From the NCBI GenBank assembly GCA_001566295.1, contig KQ964257.1, positions 558,001 through 622,000 on the forward strand: a stretch of DNA of 64,000 bases. The letters run 5' to 3'. The translations under genes were made by a program, and so were the position numbers. Under the pieces are notes generated by a model. That model was not told the DNA's origin. It saw only the letters and a program-made list of their open reading frames with translations, and did not search any database. Positions 44,626-55,364 of the stretch are shown piece by piece; position 1 is the stretch's first letter, and every line of letters starts with the position of its first letter. The stretch comes from Microdochium bolleyi (taxonomy: Eukaryota > Ascomycota > Sordariomycetes > Xylariales > Microdochiaceae).

Positions 44626-46859
44626 ATGGACCGTCCAGATATTATTGTTGGAGTCGACCTTGGCACTACCTACACAGGTGAGTACTGGCCCCTCACACAA
44701 AAGGCTCCATTTGCCCCAAGAGACGAGGTTCAGAACGTCGTGGACCTAACTGGCTCTGTCATTCCCCCTGGGAAGGCGTTGCATGGGCGAGACCTCAGCG
44801 CAGCTCCGTCCTACAGAGTCCCATCCAAATCATCCACAACTGGCCAGGCACCTCCACCAAGAATGAGCAGAAGGTGCACACCTGCCTGATCTACAACAAC
44901 AAAGACAGCTCGTTGAGCTCATGGGGCCCACTATGCGAGGATGAGGATGATCTCACTGGCAAGACGCGCAAGGAGTTCTTCAAGATCTTTCTCGACAGGG
45001 AGACCCTTGACGCAGCGCATCAGTCCGGAATCGCACAGGCACCTGCATCAGTCGCCGACGCCCAGAGGCTCGTGACTGACTACCTGAGGCAGATTTACAT
45101 CCATGTCAAGTCCACAGTCGAGGTGCATACCGGCATTGGACATGTTGGCTGGAAAGACCTCGCCGTGGAGTTCGCCTTCAGCGTGCCGACGACATGGCAG
45201 ACACAAGAGATCATCAACATCTTCAAGTCGGCCATTCGTGACGCCGGGTTCGGCACTGAAGGCAGGCGTCACACCGCCACCGTCGAGCTCACCGAGGCCG
45301 AGGCCGCTGCTGTCGGCACAGTCAAGAGCTCATCCATCCACTTTGCAGCAGGCGACATCTTCCTCTGCGTGGATGCTGGCGGCGGAACGACCGACTTCGC
45401 TCTCATGCGGGTCGTTGAGGCCCGCGAGCCCTTTCCCGCCTTGTCGCAGATCAGTCAAGTGGATGGTATCGGTATTGGTGCTGCATTGATCGATCAAGCC
45501 TTTGTCTCTCTGATCAACGAGAGACTGAGTCGTTCTCCTGACCTGGTCGCTCAGTTGCCTCCAGACTGCACCGAAAGATTGGTCAAGAGCGAAAGATACC
45601 GCACCATGAAGCATAAGTTTGGCGAGAAGGTCTACCAGTCACCCTCGTACAAGCTTCCATTGGAGGGCGCTCCCTACACTCTCAATCACCCAGCTGCCGG
45701 TATCGAGCTTGGCAGAATAGTGCTGACATGGTGAGAACTACCTTTGTCATATTTTTACCCCCCATGTTTGCGACCTTGCAGGGCACTGACACTCCTGAAC
45801 AATAGGGAAGAGGTGCGAGGTCTCTTCGAACCACATATCGCGAGCATCATGGGCAAGATCGAGGAGCAGCTCAACTGGCTGCAGTCCAATGGCATGGACC
45901 GTCCCATTGTGAGTCTACCGCTTGCCAAGCAACAGTACCTACACTGTTTGCTGATCAACGCCGCTCAAAAAACTAGCGCTACATGATCCTTTCCGGAGGG
46001 CTTGGAAGCTCGCGATATGTGCGAGACCGCATCCAGTACCTGCTAGAAACCGCCAAACACCCTTATGCTCAGCGAGTGCAGATCCTACAAGCCCCCGACC
46101 CCCAACTAGTCGTAGTCAAGGGTCTGCTACTCGACAGACTGCAGAGCCTGGACTCGGGTATCGCGCCTGTAATTGTGAGCAGGGTCGCCCGAGCAAGCTA
46201 CGGGTATCTGTGTAAGCGGAAGTACAACCCAGCGGTGCACGGGAGCGAGGACGTCAAGAAAGACCCCTATGATGGCGAACTATACGCACTAGACCAGATC
46301 GACTGGCTGATCAAGAAGGTACGTCAATTCGTGATCCGATAAGGTATTGGGGCATGATTCGCTGACGGAAGACATTCTTCTTCACTTGGCAGGGCGACCC
46401 CGTGCAGACGAACAAGCCGATAAGCTCCACGTTCACTAAGAAGGTCGACCCTGGCGACTCGAAACGGACATGGGATTCGACCATCATTGTTTGCGATCTG
46501 CACCCAGACTCACTCCCCCAAAGCATAAAAGGCAGTAAGTAGTAGTCCCCTACACTGGTGCAAAAGATTCTTGTGCCTTGTCACGCAGGCCTCCGCTGAA
46601 TCACCATCCAGATGGTTGGAGAAAGCTGTGCACGGTCACCAGCAATCTCGCCGGGATCCACGACAGCGAGATGGTCATGAAGAGGCAGGCAAAGAAGTTT
46701 CTCCTGCGCGGCAAGAAGTTCTACCTCTGCACCTTCGAGGTGCGGGCGATCGTGGCGCCTGCGGATCTGAGGTTTGAGCTGTGGTTCGGCGGCCAGAGGT
46801 TCTCGAAGAACCACGATCCTATCCATATTGCATGGGATGCGGATGGAGTCAAGCGTTAG
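44626..46859 (+). CDS. HSP70-like ATPase (divergent fungal family), six exons
   Basis: Exons 44626-44677, 44776-45730, 45806-45908, 45977-46318, 46393-46534 and 46612-46859 give 1842 nt and 613 aa, with every phase consistent. The N-terminus IIVGVDLGTTYTGVAWA is phosphate-1, DAGGGTTDFAL (about 216) is phosphate-2 and ILSGGLGSSRYV (about 372) is the adenosine motif of the actin/HSP70 ATPase fold. There is no canonical HSP70 peptide-binding domain or C-terminal EEVD. Instead the last 150 residues form the beta-rich tail of a fungal-expanded HSP70-like family. These divergent members are numerous in filamentous fungi and lack an assigned client or role. The last acceptor (46610-46611) was chosen because it alone keeps the frame into GWRKLCTVTS. 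Its position near the NLR may be chance. Confidence 0.85.
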
Positions 46860-47212
46860 GTGCGGCTTCCGTTCATGCTCGTGACCAATTGAGCGTGTGG
46901 CACAGTAACTCGACGTTGTGAGAGACTTTGAAGTCTGCCAGGTTCTTTGACTAGAGACATAGATAGCCCTTAGTCCTCAAGCTATTGAATCCAAAACCCG
47001 CGATTCTACCGTATCTCACATATACTCGTACCTCCTGTCGATTGAGTTCACAGTGCCGGATCACGTAGATGAATTAGGGGGGTATCTTGAATCATCGAGT
47101 GCAATCATCATTATATTGTTTGTTGTCAAGCACCATGTAAGAACGATCGTTGGATAGTTCTGGGGAACGTCACAACCTTGGCTGGCGCTGGCTGGGTCCT
47201 AAGTTGCTCTCC
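46860..47212. other. Spacer between HSP70-like gene and ligase relic
   Basis: About 350 bases, partly AT-rich, with no coding frame that I can support. Confidence 0.4.
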
Positions 47213-47530
47213 CTACAGCTTCGGCTGCGCGGCACCCTTGCGTTTCTCCTTCTCCATATCCCGCAGTACCCTCCGAGGATCTTGCCGCTAGGGCTCTTCG
47301 GGATCGCGTCGATGAACTCGACGCCACCCTGGAGCCACTTGGACTTGGCCTTGTGGTCCTCGATGTGCTTGCAGATTTCCCTGGCCAGTGCCTCGTCACC
47401 GACACCACCATCGGCTCCGCCGGCCGCCGCCGCCTCTGCAGACCTGACGACGTACGCTTTAGGTTCGTCGCCGGCGGCGCTTTACTGACCGGCCCGACCG
47501 CAGGCTCGGGTGCCCAGAACGTCCTGCAGG
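47213..47530 (-). pseudogene. C-terminal relic of an acyl-CoA / 4-coumarate-CoA ligase
   Basis: Read on the minus strand, an open frame gives DEPKAYVVRS, then an Ala/Gly insert, EALAREICKHIEDHKAKS, GGVEFIDAIPKSPSGKIL. This is the AMP-binding C-terminal domain of the adenylate-forming CoA-ligase family, including the PKSPSGK segment with the catalytic Lys. Directly after KIL one base is missing near 47274-47275. If that shift is allowed for, the frame would run to the TAG at 47213-47215. Upstream a TAA lies in frame at about 47486, and similarity fades by 47530. The adenylation domain (about 450 residues) is absent, and the next 300 bases lead straight into the 3' end of the Zn2Cys6 gene. Hence this is a truncated, frameshifted remnant. 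Confidence 0.75.
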
Positions 47531-47828
47531 CGGCGACCAAGGCACGCAGCCATGAATAGGCTCACGCGCAGGAAAATAGTACAACCGGCAATACCGAAAT
47601 CTGTACAGCGTTACTTTCAAGTTACTCTGAAGTAGCGCAAGCAAAGATTCCTGGAACCGAGACCTCTACGCCTCTCAGCCTCTTAACCTCCGATAGACGT
47701 CATTGTGCAAGCTCACGACAGCGACTTGCTTCGCATATGTTGGAGATAGTGGTGTAGCAGTGGCAGAATGTTTTAGCTCTTCCCAAAAAACCCTTGTTCT
47801 ACTGCTCCAGCTTCTGCTCTTAGAGGTG

Positions 47829-49902
47829 TCAGAACTGGATACTCAAGTCCAGGTGCCCTGGCCTACAGACTCTGGCGGCAGGGTCGCACAGTGCTTCTAT
47901 CGCTAGTCTCCCTTCGGCTGCGGCTGCTTCATCCGGCAGACACATTGCATTGTTGATCAGGTCTCCGTCGCCCACTGGGCTATCGAGGCAAGCACCCGTC
48001 ATCTGATGAGCAGCACGGCTTATGGCGGGCCAATCTAGAGCCTCGATATCTCTAGATAGCAGTGATAAGCACTTAGCTGTTGCTTTGAGCACTTTCGCAT
48101 TGAAGCGAGCGGGAATCTGCAGTAGCGCCTCAAGCGCCTGGCGATGCATGCGGATGCATTCGGTAAGTACTTGCGGTACTGGTCGGAACACTGTTATGGT
48201 CGCGCCCGCTGTGTCGGTAGAAGTTGTGTGGAAAAGCCTCAATACCCCTACTAGTGTAGCGCTCGAGACGATGATAAGTTGTACAGTCATAGCCGAGAGC
48301 CCTATAGCTTGCGCCATGTTGCTCAGTAAGTTTGGCAAGACTTCCCCAAGAAGTAGAGCGTGCTCGAACGCGGAGAAAAAGGCAGGATCGCGTAGAACGT
48401 GCGTGCTGGACATGCTCGTCTCCGGTACTGATCCAATGACTGTGCATGACCATTAACGGAAGCTTCCGGATAAATATTGGCGAAGATTGCTCACAAGTGA
48501 TGATGAATATGCCGTGAAGCCATACAATTGCCTCGGCCTGGTAAGTGCAGGCTAGGGACGCGATTCCTAGCATGCTTGGAGGCAGGGAGAGGTAATAGTC
48601 CTCAAGGGCCAGGCGAATGTCGATAGCAAGAATAGCGTCATCTGGACTCGCGTCCATGCCATTGCTACGTATAGTGCATGCTCGATGCATGAGGCTTGGT
48701 TCTATTGTTAGCGACTTGAGCTTGGCTGTCACAAGAACAGTAAACACGTACTTGGAGAGGGGTGTGGTCAATGAGAAGTAAGTCGGGACTGCTGAGGAGT
48801 CGGTGGCACCAGGTACAACCCCGAGGTGGCATTGGTTCCCATAGAGACACGGCTTGGATTGTAGGAACTGTAGCGATCTGACCCAGCGTCATTAAGTTAG
48901 TCCAAAAGCTAGGCATTGGGTCTTGCAAAACCCCGGACGTCTAGATTGGGCTTACGCGGCTTGGTGCTGGACCAAAAGCTGCAAACTATGAGAGGCCGTG
49001 AGGGGTCAGTTGGACTGAGCGTGGCTGAGCGTGTCGCTGAACGTCTATGCTTACTGCGACTTCATATGTGGAGTTACGAAATGCACATGGGGGCTCTCGC
49101 TCACGAGGTCGACGAGGAGCTGTGCGAGGCTATTCCACTGGGCGCACAGCGCAGCAAGGTCCGGATTGTGGCACCAGACAGCGCTGGCGAGTGTTAGGGC
49201 AAGCGGATGGTAGTAGCTCACACGAGCCGATCTCTGCGTAAGAGACGGGATCCGCCCGAGGAAATCGATGCGCAGTGTATCGATGATGACATGACGGTCC
49301 AACTCGACGTGGATGGGAAAAGATACGGGACAAAGTTCGAGCGCAAAGGCGAGCAACGCCAATGAAAACTCCAGAGGGCATGGAGAACCAACGCGCGACG
49401 CTCGGAGAGACTCCATGACCACAGAGGCGTCAAGACCGGTGCCGCTAAGGACGCTCATGAAGCCCAGTTTTGGAGCAAGGTCGAAGAGATTGCGCAGGGA
49501 GTGAAATGCCACGGCCTCGTCGATGCCGAGCGACCTGAGATGGTTCGGTGACGGGACATGATCAGATGACTCGGGCTGGCCAAGCTCGGCGGGAGGTGTG
49601 CGGCTCGTGTCAGAGGTAGCGGCCATGGAGACGGGCTCGTCGATGCCTGTGCCAGGAGACGATGGCACTGGCCCCAGCACCAGCTGGTCAGGCCCGGTGC
49701 TCTTCCGGGGCCGTCCTCTGCGCTTTGTCGGGCGGGCCGAGGTGCAGTCGAGGCCCAGGCGCAAGCACCGGCCGCAGGGCGAGCTGCTGTCGCATTGTGT
49801 CTTCTGCGGGGTTGTCAGCACGAGAAGACGTCTGGAGCGGGGGGGGGATAAGGCAGGGCTTGGACTTGCAAGGAAGAAGCACCGATCGCAAGAGCGTGCC
49901 AT
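47829..49902 (-). CDS. Zn2Cys6 fungal transcription factor, five exons, GC-AG intron
   Basis: Minus-strand exons 49902-49870, 49803-49055, 48985-48956, 48877-48495 and 48427-47829 give 1794 nt and 597 aa. The zinc cluster is C-x2-C-x6-C-x5-C-x2-C-x6-C (CDRCFFLKTQC, then DSSSPCGRCLRLGLDC), followed by a basic AT-hook-like KRRGRPRK. It is complete only if intron 1 (66 nt) is spliced with a GC donor (GCAAGT). Unspliced, the frame stays open but breaks the cysteine spacing. The rest is a helical regulatory domain, with CHLGVVPGATDSS and DDYYLSLPPSMLGI typical of such regulators. Exon 3 is only 30 nt. The protein would bind CGG-type DNA half-sites in the nucleus. It is divergent from a second regulator-like gene 230 bases away, a layout often seen for gene-cluster regulators. 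Targets are unknown. Confidence 0.8.
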
Positions 49903-50132
49903 GGGGGTGGCGTGACATGCAGATGTATTCGGGGAGGACGAGGAGAGGACGAGGAGGAGCCACGCGGTGGCGCCACGGGCAGGTGCGGAATAGTACTCCG
50001 CAGGCCACTTCCCTCCCCCACTGGGCCGTCACGACAACTTCACAAGGGTTGCCAGCCCGCGGGCCGCAACGCAGCCTCCCTTTCCCGATCCATCTACCGA
50101 TACAATCATCCATCTACTCGGTGGATGTTGCA
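49903..50132. promoter_or_regulatory. Short bidirectional promoter between two regulator-like genes
   Basis: Only 230 bases separate the ATG of the Zn2Cys6 gene (minus) from the ATG of the Fungal_trans_2-type gene (plus). The segment therefore has to serve both promoters and leaders. It contains GGACGAGGAGAGGACGAGGAG, a short direct repeat at about 49935-49955. Confidence 0.6.
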
Positions 50133-51431
50133 ATGCTGCCGGCTCGGCACGCGCAGCCGCTACTCGCTCCGGGTACCTGGCACCTGGGGCTCGCCCTCTC
50201 CGGCACCGAGACGCAGGACCTCCGCCGCCTGCTCCGCCGCTGCCGCATGAGCCTCACGGCCATCCACGATCCCTCGAGCCCGGCCCTGCTCCAGCTGCTG
50301 CTGCCCCTCGCCCTTCATTCCTCGGCCGTCCTCGAGGGTCTGCTCTCCCTCAGCACCAACACCTACCCGCGCTCCCCAGAGCAGCTTCGCCGCCAGGATG
50401 CTGCCCTCGGCCAGCTCATGGCCGAGATCGCAGCCACCCCCGTTGGCGACGCGAAACCCTTCGACCCCACCCGCGCCCAGCGCATCATGGCCTCCTCGCT
50501 GCTGCTGGCAAACTTCTCCCTCAGCCTCTGCGACACCACCTGGACCTCCCACATTCACGGCATGATCGGCATCGCCCGTGGGACCAGCCGGGACGCTCTG
50601 CTCCACGATGCGACGGGCCGCTTTCTCCTGGCCCATTGTGCCGTCTCCGACATCTCCGCCATGTCGGTTGGCCTTCGCCGCCTCTCGCACAAGTGCTGGC
50701 TGTCCTGGATGATGCCTCGTGCCCCGCGAAGCCCAGACCCACACTTCACCTCGATCGAAATCACCCTGGGCTATCCCGAGTCTCTGCTCGACATCATCGC
50801 GCAGGTCGCCGAGCTCGCCGACGACAGTGCACTCTGTACGGGTATGTCATCCATCGATGTTCTGAGCCCCGTGTCCGCTCTCTCCAGCGGCACCACAACT
50901 CCTTCGCTCGGCACAACCAGGGAGCTCGAACTTGCTCTGTATCGCTGGACACCGCCCAGCCTCCCCACAGCCATGTCGAGCTTCCAGAAGCTAGCCCTCC
51001 GTGCCGCCTGGGGCATCATGCGCCGGACCGCCCTACTCTACCTCTGGAGAGGCCAGGGGTTCCATTCAAATGTGCTCATGCCGTTACCGGGCGAGCTCGC
51101 AATCGGAAGCCAGGCTCTTGTGGTCCAAGTCTTATCTGACCTGCAGGTCACAGTCGACATCTGCAGGTCACACAGGCTCTCGATAGCCTCAACAATGATG
51201 TGGCCGCTCGCCGTTGTGGGCGTCGAGTGCACCAACGACCCTACGCCTGCAAGGCAGCTCGAGATAGCTGACCTGCTCATGGCCTTGGTTGAACTGTTTC
51301 AGATGCATCAAGCCCGGCATCTGCTTGTGGCGCTCGAGCGGTTGTGGGAGCGGCCGTCGCCATACCCATCCGACTTTCTCAGCCTACAGCTTGTGTGTAA
51401 CGACATGGACCTGTGCATACCATTATTCTGA
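50133..51431 (+). CDS. Fungal_trans_2-type regulator-like protein lacking a zinc cluster
   Basis: A single exon of 432 aa. From residue 25 onward it follows the fungal-specific transcription factor domain of the Fungal_trans_2 type: LRRLLRRCRMSL, a string of helices, IMASSLLLANFSLSLCD, SHIHGMIGIARG and the late segment IASTMMWPLAVVGVECT. Regulators of this class normally carry an N-terminal Zn2Cys6 cluster, but none is present. The frame is open upstream of 50133, but it runs into the neighbouring gene's start and shows no cysteine pattern. So the protein probably cannot bind DNA by itself and may act as a co-regulator or be a decayed regulator. The start at ATG 50133 is the only one compatible with the divergent neighbour at 49902. 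Confidence 0.75.
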   Translation: MLPARHAQPLLAPGTWHLGLALSGTETQDLRRLLRRCRMSLTAIHDPSSPALLQLLLPLALHSSAVLEGLLSLSTNTYPRSPEQLRRQDAALGQLMAEIAATPVGDAKPFDPTRAQRIMASSLLLANFSLSLCDTTWTSHIHGMIGIARGTSRDALLHDATGRFLLAHCAVSDISAMSVGLRRLSHKCWLSWMMPRAPRSPDPHFTSIEITLGYPESLLDIIAQVAELADDSALCTGMSSIDVLSPVSALSSGTTTPSLGTTRELELALYRWTPPSLPTAMSSFQKLALRAAWGIMRRTALLYLWRGQGFHSNVLMPLPGELAIGSQALVVQVLSDLQVTVDICRSHRLSIASTMMWPLAVVGVECTNDPTPARQLEIADLLMALVELFQMHQARHLLVALERLWERPSPYPSDFLSLQLVCNDMDLCIPLF

Positions 51432-53723
51432 CGAGATCCAAACAACCATGTTGTACTCAATGTGGACTGCAAGATAGCGTTTGCGGGGCAGTCTGAATCT
51501 CGAATCGAACGCCACAGAATACCTCATGGACAAGGTCACGCACGGCATTGCTCACCTTATCGACGTGCGTGTCCCTGTGATGACAACTATGGCCATGAGC
51601 CTGCGGTAGGGTGTTTTCCATGGCCTGTCCGAGCACGACGACGAGCTCGGGAAGTGCACGTTGAGCATGCGCCGGGCCGGGCTTACGAGATTGGTTGGAA
51701 CTTGAGGATAACACGCGCACGATTGGGTAGAAGCCCTCTCATGGTTTCCCCACATACGCACGAGTTCGGGTTAGGTTGATTTGGAAACCCCCCGACGGTC
51801 CATTTTCTTCATGGACAACGTCTTCGTGGACAACCCCGGCCTCGCCACACCGACGTGGACAGCTCAAGCTGCGATGGCGGTCTGCCTGTAATACTACCGC
51901 GGGGCAGGGCATGAGTCACACAGTGGACTCGTGCGACGGGCGAGCCTCTTCGTGACCGAGACGGAAGGGACACTGTCCGCGTGCAGCGAGCGCACACTAC
52001 ACGAACAGCAGAGGGTCGCGACACACAGCAAATTCTCCCCCCCTCTGTCAGTTAGGTGTTGGAACAGAACTCTGCAGGGTCGTGGATGTAATGGACTATC
52101 CTTGCAGACACCGTCCAGCCTGCTCCCAGCAGTCCCACTCACTCAAGTCGAACCTCAGCGCTCTCACGCGCAAGGTCATACGCCGTTTGTGACGGCCGAA
52201 AGGCAGCAATGGTGTCGAAGCACACCTGGGGGACGTAGAGGCGGTATCGGAATCTGTCCAGATCCTCGACCAGCCAAGGAGCGTCCGCGCCCTCTCGCGG
52301 AAACGAGCCCGAACAGCATCCTTTGGTGGCATTTTGGAGGACCACGTGGCCCTCAGGCCCAACCAGTCTTCCAGGCTTATACCGTGAAACTCGACCGCAG
52401 CTTATACTTTAGAGAGACGAATAAACTTATTTCACACTCGATATCATTATCGTACACGCGTCGCATGATGATGAAGCCTTAATTCGGAGATCCGTTCGTC
52501 ATGCGCGAGTTTACGAGGAACCCCATGACTCCTGTCACGTGCTAATAATCCTCTACGTACCCTGGCGCGGTGTTGGCAGCAATATGAATTCTGGTTGTCC
52601 GACTGAGACGTCGCCAAATGCGAGGTTACGACTGCACAAGGGAAGAATCATCATGTCGATGGCACTTATGAGCACCAGGGATCTCAAAGTTGAAGGCTTA
52701 ACCTGTCGGAGGCAACGCGGCATATGATCTCGTCGAGGTCTCGCCCAGTCATACTCGCTTCTCTCGTTTGATGCGACAACAAAATGTGGCTTTGAGGTAT
52801 ATTGCGGACATGACTGAGACTTCCTAGTAGCAACTCTCGTACGTCCTCTCGAACCATCTGAATTTTGCGATCAAATCTTTATTGGGAACTCTATTCATCA
52901 GCTAAGTACATCCTCCGCATTGCACCTCGTTGTCATCACAGACTGACACAGTCTTGCTCAGGCCCAAGCAGTGGTCAAGGATTTGAACACCCAACTTGGC
53001 TTTGGACGCTTGGGACGCGCACTTTCAGCCTAGGTGATTATATGACGATGATTTCCTTGAGGCACGAATAGGACCCGGGATTCATCTAGGCTCGTTCCCC
53101 CCAAACGAGAAAACAACGTTGCGCCGATCTCGAAACCGACTCAGTTGTGTAACGATGTCGTGTGACCCAACAGTCCGCTTCACGTTCACCGAAGCACATG
53201 GCCTGTGTTTAGGCGGCCCTGGGCGGCCTTGCTCTATCCACGGCATGCGGATAACCGGATGGTGCGGGAACTGGAAGCCATTTCTGTTTGTTTTTGTTCG
53301 AGTGCAACGGGTCCATCTCGTTGCCTCTATCACAGAAGACTGTTGGCGTCCCTCATAGATTACATTTCCAAAGCTGTCTTTTAGCGATCATCATAGAATG
53401 GCCATGCTGGAGGCCGATCAGTATCGTCTACCGCAAGTTCATGTCAATGAAGACGTTTTCGGGCCGGAAGGGACGCGACCCGCGGCGGGAGAACAATCGC
53501 AGGAGGGGCTTTCGCGGGAACCTGCAGAGAGAATGCTCGCGGAGCAAGACGAGAATATTTCCGTCGTGTTTCCCTTGTTTATTATTCCGTCTCCCTCGCA
53601 CACGGCTGCTCTTTGCACTCCTTTTCTCACATTTTACACCTTTTCATGCTCGGGCAACACAGAGTCTCGTCTCTCAACTGCCTCAAATTTTGCCACAATC
53701 AACTCAACATACTCCGGCCCAGC
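51432..53723. other. 2.3-kb region without a supported gene
   Basis: Frames such as 51931-52482 (plus) and 52139-52345 (minus) exist, but they overlap each other and have no recognisable domain. The minus frame at 52139-52345 has protein-like composition (YRLYVPQVCFDTIAAF) but neither start nor exon context. The last 150 bases before 53724 look like a 5' leader. Confidence 0.35.
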
Positions 53724-55100
53724 ATGGCGAAGAATCCCGTCGCCGACGTGGGTCTGAACTGCCCCGAGGGCGGGACATTCTACATCTGCGAGAATAGCAC
53801 GACGCGTTTTCTCGGGTGCTGCGGCATCGACCCATGCACGGATGGGATGGGTGTATGCCCGCCCAGCAAGCTGTTCACCTCGTCCTTTGACGCAGCACGC
53901 TACTACAGTATCCTGCCCCAGAAGTGCGCGAGCTACCCCGACAAGGCGGAGTGGTATACCTGCGCCTTCAAGGGGACGACTTATTCCCCCTTCATGGGCT
54001 GCTGCAAGACCAACCCCTGCGAAAATCATGGCTGTGCCCGGTCGATGCTCGTGGCGGCAGAGCTGTCGGGCAATGCCTATAATGCGGACTTGTTCCTTAC
54101 GGGTGGCGATAGCTCGGCGGTCGCCTCTTCGTCGACAACATCCACTGCGCACAGCACTTCCGTAAGCACACCCACGTCGGTTCCATCAGCGACGAGCATG
54201 CTCTCGCCTCGGCCATCAGCAAGCAGCAGTGTGCCGTTGACCGGCAGCACGGGGAATGCCACCAAGGACAACGGCTTGAGCGCTGGTGCAATCATCGGGA
54301 TCGCAGTGGGCTGCGCCAGCGTCGCCCTGTTACTCTTGCTGTTGGCTGTAATGTGTTGGCGGCGACCGCGGAAGGCCAAGGACAGTCGCAGCAATATACC
54401 CCACGCTGGCATGCCGAGCAGCGGCGTGGACGCAGCAGTCGCAGAGCTTAGCAAGGAGACATCAACCCGCTCTCCGAGTCAGCTGGACCCGTCTCCGATG
54501 GTTCCTTATATTCCCTACAGCCCGTACCGAGGTCAGTACCTACACTTCTTCTACACTTACTCAGGGAAGGCGACTAATGATAGACGTACATCTTTCATGA
54601 CAGACTCCCTCGCAAGCCATCCGACGATGGTCAACCCCAGTTCTTACCAGGCGTATCACCGCAGCAGCTTCGCGCCGTCCCCTCCCACGTCCACATCACC
54701 TGGTCCGCCTGCCGCACTGCACCACGGGCATGTGCGAAGCTTCTCGCCCTCCATAGGCATGCAACACACCGGACACACGAGCCAGGCTATATCGCTGGCT
54801 CCTGGGTGGCCTATGCCACATGGTGATCACCAACAAGTGGTTTCCCCTGTAGGCGTGAGCCAGGACGGCTGGGCTGGGGCGATGAACCACGACAGCATGC
54901 GCAGCCAGGGACGTTACACCCTGCTTTCTGAGCTGGACTCTGTGAGTCCGGCACCCAAGGAGCAGAGTCGAACAAATCAGCAGCAGCAGCAGCAGCAGCA
55001 AGACAAGGAGACAGTAGATTGTAACGGCGCTGCTCTTGGCGCTTCTCCTGGGCCGGTGTACGAAATGGCTGGCGAGATCAACGTGCCGCATCGCGTATGA
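53724..55100 (+). CDS. Cysteine-rich single-pass membrane protein, fungal-specific
   Basis: A single exon of 458 aa. Residues 1-115 hold two related Cys-rich units, each with a GCC-x2-(D/N)PC core (FLGCCGIDPCTD and FMGCCKTNPCEN) preceded by FYICEN or WYTCAF. A Ser/Thr-rich stalk follows (about 130-180), then one membrane helix (about 185-211, AIIGIAVGCASVALLLLLL) with a basic RRPRKAK anchor. The cytoplasmic tail is long, Pro/Ser-rich and disordered, and ends with a run of eight glutamines. This Cys-unit/stalk/helix/tail plan is a common but functionally undefined family in Pezizomycotina; a surface-sensor role is likely. The start lies right before the first Cys unit, and no signal peptide is present; ATG 53613 would add a weakly hydrophobic leader. 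An in-frame 60-nt intron at 54524-54583 is possible. Confidence 0.75.
   Translation: MAKNPVADVGLNCPEGGTFYICENSTTRFLGCCGIDPCTDGMGVCPPSKLFTSSFDAARYYSILPQKCASYPDKAEWYTCAFKGTTYSPFMGCCKTNPCENHGCARSMLVAAELSGNAYNADLFLTGGDSSAVASSSTTSTAHSTSVSTPTSVPSATSMLSPRPSASSSVPLTGSTGNATKDNGLSAGAIIGIAVGCASVALLLLLLAVMCWRRPRKAKDSRSNIPHAGMPSSGVDAAVAELSKETSTRSPSQLDPSPMVPYIPYSPYRGQYLHFFYTYSGKATNDRRTSFMTDSLASHPTMVNPSSYQAYHRSSFAPSPPTSTSPGPPAALHHGHVRSFSPSIGMQHTGHTSQAISLAPGWPMPHGDHQQVVSPVGVSQDGWAGAMNHDSMRSQGRYTLLSELDSVSPAPKEQSRTNQQQQQQQQDKETVDCNGAALGASPGPVYEMAGEINVPHRV
54978..55000 (+). repeat. CAG repeat encoding polyglutamine
   Basis: CAG triplets run to 55000 and encode eight consecutive glutamines near the C-terminus of the preceding membrane-protein gene. 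Such pure triplet runs vary in length between strains. Confidence 0.85.
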
Positions 55101-55364
55101 TAGCGAGGTAAACCGAGGGCATGTCACAAATAGTTTCGCAATACCTCTACTCATGTACGGACTATTGTTCACACGATAGAATACACCAAACAAGGTGATT
55201 TGTAGCCACTCAACAGTAAACTGGGAAATCCTTGAGTGCTTCAATATAGACAAACAATCTGAAAGTATCCTGGTATCGTACAATTTTCGCCCCGCGTCTT
55301 CACCTCTGCCGTATCAATACCACCAAAGGAAAACAAACACCTAGCAGTCGCCCACACGTACGCC

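Noticed and set aside
52139..52345. Minus-strand frame with protein-like composition
   Set aside because: No start, no neighbouring exon and no recognised family; could be a relic, but the evidence is too thin.
54532..54583. Intron-like segment (GTCAGT ... CTAAT ... TAG) in the Cys-rich membrane-protein gene
   Set aside because: Removing it shifts the frame into an early stop and discards 170 codons. A 60-nt in-frame alternative (54524-54583) is possible but has a weak donor.
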